A stretch of 8,235 nucleotides of DNA from Bacteroides sp. CAG:530 (GCA_000434735.1 FR881254.1:21173-29407), one strand, 5' to 3'; shown: positions 1-7,476, counted from the stretch's first letter. Notes: a model not told the origin generated them from the letters alone. Numbers and translations: made by a program.

Positions 1-1960
1 CGTTATTGCCCATTATCCATTGCGGATGCTCTTCCGATTTGTAGTAACCTATAAGCACTCCCATCGACGGATCCTTTTCCAGATAATGCATGGTCAACCA
101 CTTAGGCGTTTCTATAGGCTGTTGCATTTCCGCTTCTATCTTTGGCGTAAGCACCGCTTTCGGGTCGTTGCCCATATCACACTTGTCTATTATAAACGCC
201 TTAGACAGCATATCGAACTGCGCCTGCGTGTCAGCCCACTTCTGCCCTTGCTTGGGGCGTGCGTAAGCAAAATACATTTCCCTATTCTCTCCATACGGCT
301 GGAATACCCTACCGTTGAGTTCATAGAAATGCTGCTGAAGAAACAGATTGCCATCCACGCCCAACTTTGCACGCATGGCGTAAATCTGATACTCATTCTG
401 TATTACTGCCCTTATTTCAGAGCGGAATATCTCTCTAACCTTTGCCTTCCATGCAGCCTTTTCGTTAGCCCTGTTTCTTGCATAGAGAAAAAGGACATAA
501 AGAAAATTCACGTCGTACTGCGAGAGGAACAACGTGTCACGGTCGAACAGTCTGTCTGGGAACTGGTAGCTAACCTTAGTGCAATGCTCACCCTTGCCAT
601 CGGTGTGCTTTATGATATTCCTTGCAGCGTTGTATCTATGGTCGTCGTACACAAACGCACTGATAAAGAAGTTAGGAATAACATCGTACCCTTCTGTAGC
701 CTTTGTGTCTTGCAGATGTATGTTCTTGAACTTCTCCCTATCTGCCTGTCGGTTTTGGCGGTCTTCTTCGTCGTATGCCGTGTCGTCCGAAAGGAAGAGG
801 TTGATATTCCATTGAATAACATTGCGAGCATATGTATACTGCTTATAGATAGATTCTGATGTAAGCGGATGTCCGCTCTTATAATACTTAGAGTCGCCTA
901 TATAATACACCTCACGGTTTGACTGCCTATCAGCGGATGTCAACGCCAAGTCGGTGTACATATGGTCTACCCTCTTACCGTCATTCTGATCTGCCAGTCC
1001 TTTAGGTATCCTTGAATGCGGAGTACCTATCAGCTCGTCTATCATCGTCTCGAATATAACCTCGAATTTCTTGGCGAGGATATATTCCTGAGCATGAGTA
1101 TTGATGGCTATGCGATAGCTGTTTTCAAAGAAAGCGTAGCACAAATCCCATAACTGCAAAGCCTTGTCCGAGAAATACTTGTACTTTATCTGCATAAGCT
1201 TGGTCTTACCCATGCCATGCAGGTATTGCCTGAACTGCTTTCCTGTTATAAGGTCGTACTGAATGTTGATTGGAGCGTTAAATCCATACTCCTTATTAAG
1301 GTAATTCAGTATACTGTAAAATATAACGAACAACTCCTCCTCATAGTTTACGATGCGCTTCTTGTTAACCAAATGCAGATAAGTAGGTTCATCACTCTGC
1401 ACTATTGCCATTTGCTGGTTGATAGTGCGTGTCCAGTTTATCTTGTTATTGCCTCTATGAAGATTCTTTATGGTGAAGAGAACAAAGTCACGGTTCTCCT
1501 GATTAAAGCTGATAAGCGACAGCACAATATCCAGATAAGTATTGGCTTTCGCCCGTTTTCCCTTTCCGGTCTGTGGCAAACGCTTGTAAAGGATAACCTT
1601 GCTTTGCGGATTGGCCTTATAGAACACGTTCAACGCCCTATAAATCCATACAGAAAACTCATAGATAAACTTTCTGTATTCATTGCTCAACTGCTGCTGT
1701 CCCTTAGGAGTCAGTACCTGCTCCGGCTTTACAGATTCGCCTGTAGGCATCGTTACACCAGCCAGCACCTCTTGGTTTCCTTCGTCCTTCAGTAGAACCT
1801 TTGGCAATATGAAGACACAATCGTGCAAGTGCGGATTATAAAAATAGCCCACATACTGCACACTTACCTTCTTGTCTACGTCTTGCAGAACATATATGTC
1901 TTTCAAAACGTTCTCTACAAGGGCACTTTCATACTGGTGTTCTTCAAACAGAATGTACAT
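1..1960 (-). CDS. LlaJI/McrC-type restriction nuclease subunit, PD-(D/E)xK (3' end outside window)
   Basis: I translated this frame by hand from the ATG at 1960 to the left edge. It stays open for 653 codons and has no stop in the window. It is probably the nuclease partner of the McrB-like motor encoded upstream, as McrC is for McrB and as R2.LlaJI or BsuMI YdjA are in their systems. The nuclease core is near the middle: E304 in FETMIDEL, D332 in RVDHMY, and D356-x-K358 in YIGDSKYYKSG, followed by a helix with QYTYARNV. That order (helix Glu, Asp, then D-x-K on a strand) fits PD-(D/E)xK enzymes of the LlaJI/McrC class. The first ~290 residues probably contact the motor. About 295 residues after the core have no motif I recognise. 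From memory, family members are often about 350-450 aa, so this one looks unusually long. The start lies 19 nt after the mcrB-like stop, in the same operon. The family call is firm in kind, but the choice between LlaJI and McrC is less so. Confidence 0.85.
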   Translation of the reverse strand, partial: MYILFEEHQYESALVENVLKDIYVLQDVDKKVSVQYVGYFYNPHLHDCVFILPKVLLKDEGNQEVLAGVTMPTGESVKPEQVLTPKGQQQLSNEYRKFIYEFSVWIYRALNVFYKANPQSKVILYKRLPQTGKGKRAKANTYLDIVLSLISFNQENRDFVLFTIKNLHRGNNKINWTRTINQQMAIVQSDEPTYLHLVNKKRIVNYEEELFVIFYSILNYLNKEYGFNAPINIQYDLITGKQFRQYLHGMGKTKLMQIKYKYFSDKALQLWDLCYAFFENSYRIAINTHAQEYILAKKFEVIFETMIDELIGTPHSRIPKGLADQNDGKRVDHMYTDLALTSADRQSNREVYYIGDSKYYKSGHPLTSESIYKQYTYARNVIQWNINLFLSDDTAYDEEDRQNRQADREKFKNIHLQDTKATEGYDVIPNFFISAFVYDDHRYNAARNIIKHTDGKGEHCTKVSYQFPDRLFDRDTLFLSQYDVNFLYVLFLYARNRANEKAAWKAKVREIFRSEIRAVIQNEYQIYAMRAKLGVDGNLFLQQHFYELNGRVFQPYGENREMYFAYARPKQGQKWADTQAQFDMLSKAFIIDKCDMGNDPKAVLTPKIEAEMQQPIETPKWLTMHYLEKDPSMGVLIGYYKSEEHPQWIMGNN

Positions 1961-1979
1961 TCCGAAATACGATTATAAT

Positions 1980-3734
1980 TTAAGCGTTATCTTCTGGCTT
2001 CTGCCATGCCAATACCTTTTCCAGAAAATCTACTAGGCGGTCAGCGTTTATATTTTCTCCTTCCTCATCGTAGAAGTCAGGGAAAGTAAGGTCTTTCTCA
2101 GTGCTCTTTCCGTCCACTACCGTCTCGTATCTGAAGAGCGAAGCATCTTCAAAGCCGTAGTCTTTAAATACGTCGCTCCAAAGATAGAACACTACCTTAC
2201 TTACAAATTTGTCGCCCGATATCACCCCGTCTTTTGCTTTGCAGAAGAAGTAACCCAGTTGCTTGTCGGCACTCGATGTCATCGAAGCGATTATATCGTT
2301 TATCTTTTGAATGAATGTCCACCATGAGAGTGAATCTTCACCGTTTATCTGTCTGTTGTTACCGTCAGCGTCTTTCACTACAATCTTCCAATCGAGCGAG
2401 TTCCCGTTCTCGTCCTTGCCCTCTTTAATCTTCATGTATTTCCATTCCCAGCGGCGTTTGAAAGCCGAGTCAATGGGGAAAAGGCTCTGGTCGCTAGTGT
2501 TCATGGTAGCCCAGATGTAGAGGTTATTGGGCAGAAGAAGAATCTCACCAGAGAGCACTTTGCTCACCATATCCTCACCCTTATATTGTGCGTTGATGCT
2601 TTCTGCCGATGCTATAGACAATCCCTTGAACGCTTTCGCCAACTGCTTCTTCATGTCATTATCGGCATTGATAGGATAATCAGAGAAACCGACATTATTA
2701 CGGTCCAACAGTTGGAACAAGTCACCGAAAATCTGCGCACAGTTTCCTCTGTTTATTTCCTCTATTACAAGGAACTGTTTCTTTGGTTCTTTCTCACCGT
2801 CCGCTTCGGCATAGAACTTCCATGCTTGAATGTATGCTTTAAGGAAAGACTGGTCTACAAATTCATAGACAATCTTATTCTCGGTAAGCGTTACATCGCC
2901 CTCAATAACAGGATGGCCAGACAAATCACGCAGTATCACTTCTTTTGTGGTAGGTTTATATGCACCCACAAATGTAGAGTAATCGCTATCCGGATGGAAT
3001 GTAGTGCGGATTACACTTTCTCCTTTTGTTACATCGTTAATGATATGTGATTTTCCTGTACCCGGTGCACCGTAGTAGATTTGCTGGAGAGATTTGTCGA
3101 TAGAAAAGAGGATGTCAGCACGTTGTGTAATTCTATTTAACGCAGAATCATTATTGCTATAATGCATATAATAAGCCTTTGTGTTAACCGCCTCAAATTC
3201 AGATGGGACTAATACTGTCGCTTTATCTACAATATTTTGATTTATACTAATTTTTCCATTGTCGAACTTTATATTAGTATAATTCTGTAAATATACTCTA
3301 ACCTTATCATGGCTACTTAACGGAATGTCAAATAAAGAATCTAACGCAGTATCAAAGTCTTGACATCCAGAATTCATACACTTGATTATATGGGCGTATA
3401 TTGATGTAGGAACCCTTCCTTTCAAACTAGGCGCATATGGATTAGGAATAAAATAATTATGTGCCCAATGTACCATATAAGCAAATAAATCAGTAAGAGT
3501 GGACGCATGGTTAAACCGTGGATAACAAATTCCATTTTCTTCATAATAAAAAGCAAGTTGCCTTGCTATTTGACTATGCGTCTGCGTCCAACTGCTAATG
3601 TTTTTCTCTACATAAGCATTGAACCGATCTTTTGCCATAGGTTCCTTTGGCATATAGTTAAAAAACAACATCACCGTTTCCCATGACAGATTCTTACCTC
3701 TACAAATGGGAGAAGCTTCTTCGTTTGCTGCCAT
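1980..3734 (-). CDS. McrB-like GTP-dependent AAA+ restriction motor subunit
   Basis: This 584-aa protein combines an N-terminal region of about 215 residues with an McrB-type AAA+ domain. Walker A is GAPGTGKS (222-229). Walker B is FLVIEEINRG (321-330), followed by NCAQIFGDLFQLLDR. The McrB signature, MNTADRS in E. coli, appears as MNTSDQS (411-417), and FKRRW (425-429) carries likely arginine-finger/sensor residues. McrB proteins hydrolyse GTP, form rings and drive a McrC-type nuclease, here most likely the next gene. The N-terminal region, with segments such as YYEENGICYPRF and HNYFIPNPY, is not one I can name. By position it would be the DNA-recognition module, as in McrB. The gene starts 5 nt after the NgoFVII-like stop, so translation is probably coupled. 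The first ~210 codons are clearly more AT-rich than the AAA+ part. BsuMI YdiS and R1.LlaJI are the closest functional parallels I know. The family call is very secure, but the biochemical nucleotide preference is not shown. Confidence 0.93.
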   Translation of the reverse strand: MAANEEASPICRGKNLSWETVMLFFNYMPKEPMAKDRFNAYVEKNISSWTQTHSQIARQLAFYYEENGICYPRFNHASTLTDLFAYMVHWAHNYFIPNPYAPSLKGRVPTSIYAHIIKCMNSGCQDFDTALDSLFDIPLSSHDKVRVYLQNYTNIKFDNGKISINQNIVDKATVLVPSEFEAVNTKAYYMHYSNNDSALNRITQRADILFSIDKSLQQIYYGAPGTGKSHIINDVTKGESVIRTTFHPDSDYSTFVGAYKPTTKEVILRDLSGHPVIEGDVTLTENKIVYEFVDQSFLKAYIQAWKFYAEADGEKEPKKQFLVIEEINRGNCAQIFGDLFQLLDRNNVGFSDYPINADNDMKKQLAKAFKGLSIASAESINAQYKGEDMVSKVLSGEILLLPNNLYIWATMNTSDQSLFPIDSAFKRRWEWKYMKIKEGKDENGNSLDWKIVVKDADGNNRQINGEDSLSWWTFIQKINDIIASMTSSADKQLGYFFCKAKDGVISGDKFVSKVVFYLWSDVFKDYGFEDASLFRYETVVDGKSTEKDLTFPDFYDEEGENINADRLVDFLEKVLAWQKPEDNA

Positions 3735-3739
3735 AATTC

Positions 3740-4759
3740 TTATGATTTATCTTTCTTCTTAACACTGAAATCCAAATAATAAATGCCATCACCGATTTTA
3801 GATATGTCGATATTTGTTCGACCGTATTTTATTAAATCTTTTTTTTCTATAACGTAATCATCAGACAAGTTTCCAAGCCTTTTCCGCAGGTATTTCCCAA
3901 GTATATTTTTACTTGGACTTGTACTGAGCTGTTTGGGATATATAACACCATCAATCTGTATTTGACCTTCCATTAGTCCTACCATAGAAGTCCCATCATC
4001 CCAAATCAACTCTACTTCGTCATTTTCTCTGTTGGGCTTACCTTTTGAATCTAAATTTGGTATACCGCTAACGTATTTCTTCTGTGGGAATATACCAGGA
4101 AACTTCCGGATATAATCTGTGGAAATTTTTATATACGCATCCCCTGGTGAGACGTGCCCTTTGGAACACCCCCAATTCAACCCTGATTTTTGTGGAACTA
4201 ATCCATTTTCAGTTAAAAGAGACATACGGCAAATGCCTTCTGATAAGTAAGGTTGATTCTTTGTGCCATTTTTCTCCATGAGGTGTCTGCTTTTCTTAAA
4301 GCTTATCTTTCCTTCATTACATGGAATAGAATGTTCACGAACATATTTGAAATACTTTTGATATTCATCATAGTTTGATTCTTGAATGTCACATAGAGTT
4401 TCTTTGTAATCCTTACGCAACCCATTTATCGTAAAGTTTGCAGAGCCAATAAGTCCACCTGAAACTTTGTCATTAACAAACCAACAATAAATTTTAGAAT
4501 GTATAGGTACTGTCGAGTAACTAATGCTAACATTGGGAAGCTTTTTGTCTAACTCTACAAGTTTTTTGTGCAAAGGTTCTGAAATATTATCGCAACCATA
4601 CATACCATATATTACTTCAAATTGTATATTTGAAGGAAACGAAGATAAGGTTTTTATTATCTCAGCACCAACGTATCCTGATATCACAAAGAGTTTATTA
4701 CTATTCTTTGCAATATCTGAATACAAAACAATATTTTCTAAATCTTTATAATACAACAT
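3740..4759 (-). CDS. NgoFVII-family restriction endonuclease (phospholipase D fold)
   Basis: This 339-aa protein looks like a type II restriction endonuclease with the metal-independent phospholipase-D fold. There is one HxK half-site: H87-S-K89 in VPIHSKIYCWF, then GSANF (105-109, N108), and an acidic residue E120 in KETL. A single HxK motif per chain implies that a dimer forms one active site, as known for BfiI. The C-terminal half starts with KSGLNWGCSKGHVSPGDAYI (191-210), a segment typical of NgoFVII-family proteins, and probably forms the B3-like DNA-recognition domain. The C-terminal end is lysine-rich (VKKKDKS). NgoFVII recognises GCSGC, but family members vary, so no target can be assigned here. 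The ATG at 4759 lies inside the end of the upstream methyltransferase gene (14 nt overlap), and the stop is 5 nt before the mcrB-like start. BsuMI YdiR holds the same position in its operon and, as I recall, belongs to this family. Confidence 0.87.
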   Translation of the reverse strand: MLYYKDLENIVLYSDIAKNSNKLFVISGYVGAEIIKTLSSFPSNIQFEVIYGMYGCDNISEPLHKKLVELDKKLPNVSISYSTVPIHSKIYCWFVNDKVSGGLIGSANFTINGLRKDYKETLCDIQESNYDEYQKYFKYVREHSIPCNEGKISFKKSRHLMEKNGTKNQPYLSEGICRMSLLTENGLVPQKSGLNWGCSKGHVSPGDAYIKISTDYIRKFPGIFPQKKYVSGIPNLDSKGKPNRENDEVELIWDDGTSMVGLMEGQIQIDGVIYPKQLSTSPSKNILGKYLRKRLGNLSDDYVIEKKDLIKYGRTNIDISKIGDGIYYLDFSVKKKDKS

Positions 4760-6020
4760 TGTTTGAATATTTATTTAAAAGACAATGAAGAGCTTCTGCT
4801 ATAAGCTTAGCAAAACCAGAAGGAACAGCATTACCTATCATTTTATATTGAGCCATACTTGGTCCTAAAAACTCAAAGTCATCGTCAAATGTTTGCAATC
4901 TTGCAGCTTCGCGAACAGTAATAGAACGTGCCTGTTTTGAATCTGGATGAATATGACGCATTCCATCCTTATACAAATGAGCAGGTATGGTATTGCTTTG
5001 TTCATCCCATCTAAGCACGTAATACTTATGGATATTGCTTATTTTTCCTGTTACTTTGGTATATAGTTCTTTTAAAGCCTCAATTGTAACGTATTCTTTG
5101 CGTCCTGTTTCTAAATCTTTGCATAGCAAACTGAATACTTCTTGATCGCGTACGCTGTGGAAGCGCGGATTATGATTTAAGACGCCATCACTTTCAATCG
5201 GTAAATGCGAGTATTTTTTCCCATTTACACGAATAACTTCTTTTGACGGAAGGATAACAGGCAGATCTCCTATTGCATCTCTTACAGTCTTTGGAATAGC
5301 TTTTGCTTTAATTGAAGGCATAAGCACATCGTAAAACTCAGACAAAATAGGCTTAGAATAATCTATTTTTACGCCTTCTTGATTTCTAGTAAAACAATCT
5401 CTTCTCACCCCTAAAATTATCAAACGCTTTCTGTGCTGAGGTATTCCAAAGTCTGCTACATCATATACAGCCTTTTTAAAATCGTCTATAACTTCATATC
5501 CTGCCTCGTTAAATGCAGAATGTATTTTTTGTACTATTGGCGTTCCATCTGGTGCTGCACTAAGCATTCCTACAACGTTTTCAAATAAAAAGAACTTAGG
5601 CCTAAAAAAATTGAGTATCTTAATGTAACTTTCAAAAAGGTAATTCCGATAATCATTGCGCATACCATGAGGATCCCGAATTCTTCCCGCTAACGAATAA
5701 GCCTGACACGGAGGACCTCCTATCACAACATCGACAGGATTTTTACCTATCAATTTTTTCAAACCATCATTTTTCCCATATTCTGGATCATCAAATCCAT
5801 TAATTAGTTCATCGGTTCTTTGTATGTCAAATCTTACAACTTCTTTATCCGCATTCTTGTGTCCCCAACGTCTTAGTAGGCGTTTAGCAAGTGTCTCACA
5901 TGGATATTTTTCCCACTCTACACAAGCGAGAGTATTAAAACCTCCCTCCTGCATAAAGCCATCCATCAATCCACCGCAACCGGCAAACAGGTCTATAGTA
6001 TTATATATTTTTATAGCCAT
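4746..6020 (-). CDS. DNA (cytosine-5) methyltransferase, second of the pair
   Basis: This 424-aa enzyme transfers a methyl group from S-adenosylmethionine to C5 of cytosine in a specific DNA site. All the main m5C motifs are present: motif I DLFAGCGGL (10-18), motif IV GGPPCQAYS (101-109) with catalytic C105, motif VI FENV (E147), motif VIII QHRKR (195-199), motif IX REAARLQTF (370-378) and motif X GNAVP (396-400). The variable target-recognition region lies between motifs VIII and IX, about residues 205-365, and is longer than that of its neighbour. The PPCQAYSLAGR form of motif IV differs from PPCQGFS in the first methyltransferase, so the two are not recent duplicates. The gene starts 20 nt inside the upstream methyltransferase gene and ends 14 nt inside the NgoFVII-like gene. 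Its job is presumably to protect host DNA from the nucleases encoded downstream, either on its own site or on one strand of a shared site. The catalytic call is very secure; the specificity is unknown. Confidence 0.96.
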   Translation of the reverse strand: MAIKIYNTIDLFAGCGGLMDGFMQEGGFNTLACVEWEKYPCETLAKRLLRRWGHKNADKEVVRFDIQRTDELINGFDDPEYGKNDGLKKLIGKNPVDVVIGGPPCQAYSLAGRIRDPHGMRNDYRNYLFESYIKILNFFRPKFFLFENVVGMLSAAPDGTPIVQKIHSAFNEAGYEVIDDFKKAVYDVADFGIPQHRKRLIILGVRRDCFTRNQEGVKIDYSKPILSEFYDVLMPSIKAKAIPKTVRDAIGDLPVILPSKEVIRVNGKKYSHLPIESDGVLNHNPRFHSVRDQEVFSLLCKDLETGRKEYVTIEALKELYTKVTGKISNIHKYYVLRWDEQSNTIPAHLYKDGMRHIHPDSKQARSITVREAARLQTFDDDFEFLGPSMAQYKMIGNAVPSGFAKLIAEALHCLLNKYSNNVVL

Positions 6021-7098
6021 TTTTATCTAAATATTTTAGTAATTGTAAGCCTATTGCTTTTGCCATGAAACATGGTACTGCATTTCCGACCTGCTTGTCT
6101 TGTTGTCCCTTGTTCCCTAAAAATACAAAATCATCTGGAAAGGTTTGAAGTCTTGCACTTTCCCTAACTGTTGGACAACGATTCCACTTATAGTGGAAAT
6201 TATTTCTGTGACCTGTGTCTATTGTCCGTGAAGGTTTATCGCTTCGATAGCGCGTCCATGCCATATGAAAGTTTCGACTTTCTCCTACTCCTTTAGGAAG
6301 ATCTTTCCAATTACCACCATCTGGAACCAAGGCTATTGTATCTTTAACAAACTGCTTATGGTCTACTGCTTTGTGATTATAAAGCACATTGCAGTTTCCA
6401 CGCATTAATCTTTGGAAGTCATTTTGAGGGTCCATTACATATTCCGAGATATCTGACCCTACATTATCTTCAAGACTTGGAAGATCTCCTATTGCCTGTT
6501 CACATGTTATATAATTATCTGGAGTATGTGAAGCCTTTGGAAAATCGAATTCACTTTCCCCATTTTTAAGTCCTATAAACACTAGTCTCTTTCGTATTTG
6601 AGGAACTCCATAATCTGCTGAACACAAAATCTTACACGACACTTTATACCCCATTTGGGTGAATCTTCTGATGATTTCATCTTTGACTTCACCTTTATAA
6701 AGAGTTGCCATGCCTGGTACATTTTCTATCATGAAAGCCATAGGGACATACCTTTTAACAGTCTCTATCATTGCCAAATAGAGTTTGTTACGTTCATCGT
6801 CAAAATTACGTGGCCCTGTGAGGCTGAATCCTTGACAAGGTGGACCTCCAATTATCACGTCTATTCTCTTTCCATTTAGTAATCTATCAATCTCTTCAAA
6901 AGTATCAGAGGCAGATAAATCTCCACAAAGTATTTTGCTTCCATGATGATTATGAGCATACGTTTTAAGTGCAGACTCATTAAAATCTACACCTAATACT
7001 ATATTATATCCTGCCATCTCAAAACCTTTTGACAGCCCACCACATCCACAAAACAGATCTAATACGTTATAATTATTCTTTTTATTATACATTTCCAT
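6001..7098 (-). CDS. DNA (cytosine-5) methyltransferase, first gene of the R-M operon
   Basis: This 365-aa enzyme carries a full set of m5C methyltransferase motifs: motif I DLFCGCGGL (14-22), motif IV GGPPCQGFS (84-92) with catalytic C88, motif VI IENV (E125), motif VIII QIRKR (167-171), motif IX RESARLQTF (312-320) and motif X GNAVP (338-342). The target-recognition region, about 175-310, includes MAWTRYRSDKPSRTIDTG. I chose the ATG at 7098 because motif I then begins at residue 14. A TTG at 7113 would add five residues, and the ATG at 7092 would remove two. No strong Shine-Dalgarno sequence precedes any of them, as is usual in Bacteroidota. The gene is first in the operon and overlaps the second methyltransferase gene by 20 nt, so host protection would be made before the nucleases. 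In LlaJI, paired m5C enzymes each modify one strand of an asymmetric site. In BsuMI both are needed for modification. Either could apply here. Confidence 0.95.
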   Translation of the reverse strand: MEMYNKKNNYNVLDLFCGCGGLSKGFEMAGYNIVLGVDFNESALKTYAHNHHGSKILCGDLSASDTFEEIDRLLNGKRIDVIIGGPPCQGFSLTGPRNFDDERNKLYLAMIETVKRYVPMAFMIENVPGMATLYKGEVKDEIIRRFTQMGYKVSCKILCSADYGVPQIRKRLVFIGLKNGESEFDFPKASHTPDNYITCEQAIGDLPSLEDNVGSDISEYVMDPQNDFQRLMRGNCNVLYNHKAVDHKQFVKDTIALVPDGGNWKDLPKGVGESRNFHMAWTRYRSDKPSRTIDTGHRNNFHYKWNRCPTVRESARLQTFPDDFVFLGNKGQQDKQVGNAVPCFMAKAIGLQLLKYLDKNGYKNI

Positions 7099-7143
7099 TA
7101 CCAGTTTTCTCAATTATGTTTAATGACATATATGAGATGTAAT

Positions 7144-7159
7144 TCCATATTCCCATATT
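7144..7159. repeat. Short tandem direct repeat upstream of the methyltransferase operon
   Basis: TCCATATT is followed directly by CCCATATT, two 8-bp copies with one mismatch, about 46 bp upstream of the chosen methyltransferase start. It could be an operator for a regulator or a chance repeat in AT-rich DNA. No controller (C) protein gene is visible beside it, so a regulatory role is only a suggestion. Confidence 0.25.
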
Positions 7160-7258
7160 GGTCATTCGTGATTTAATATTGCATCTAATTACTTGAATTC
7201 ACCAACCAAACTTGATTTGATGAAATTCGTTCACTTTAATTTAGTTCTGTAAAAGCTT

Positions 7259-7465
7259 TTAAACAGCCTCCACTTCATTTTCTCTTGGCGCATAATCTGC
7301 AATCTCAATATCACCTAGCAATTGTTTAAAGCAAGAAACACAGAAACAGGTATGAAAATCGTAGTTCCTCACCAATTCTAGAGTTCTAAAATGTGCTTCC
7401 AATCCATATTTATAGCCATTTTTAGGGCTTTTTTAATGTATATTCAGTCTATCCGCACTATACAT
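7259..7465 (-). pseudogene. Broken or remnant small coding frame with a CFCVSC cysteine cluster
   Basis: Reading leftward from the ATG at 7465, the frame gives MYSADRLNIH and then a TAA at 7435-7433. The same frame then continues open for 57 codons to a TAA at 7261-7259. The continuing part looks protein-like: NGYKYGLEAHF, TLELVRNYDFHT, then CFCVSCFKQLLGDIEI, and an acidic end ENEVEAV. The CxCxxC cluster could bind a metal or simply be structural. After the stop there is no ATG in this frame; only TTG and GTG codons (for example at 7402, 7375 and 7372) could start a protein of about 40-50 aa. I do not recognise the family. It may be the C-terminal remnant of a gene interrupted when the R-M operon arrived, or a real small protein with an unusual start. 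It points the same way as the R-M genes. Confidence 0.4.
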
Positions 7466-7476
7466 AAAAATGCGCA

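Noticed and set aside
20..859. Long open frame on the plus strand (279 codons).
   Set aside because: It lies opposite the LlaJI/McrC-like gene, whose minus-strand frame is open throughout and carries the nuclease motifs. The plus-strand translation has no recognisable domain.
1217..1795. Open frame of 192 codons on the plus strand.
   Set aside because: It is antisense to the N-terminal half of the LlaJI/McrC-like gene and shows no motif or plausible family.
2586..3050. Open frame of 154 codons on the plus strand.
   Set aside because: It is the opposite strand of the McrB-like AAA+ domain, which explains the sequence fully.
7085..7165. A 26-codon minus-strand frame (starting MTNMGIWNYI) overlapping the first methyltransferase start by 14 nt, considered as a leader peptide.
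   Set aside because: It is short, in AT-rich DNA, with no ribosome site or attenuator-like stem. Chance is the simpler explanation.
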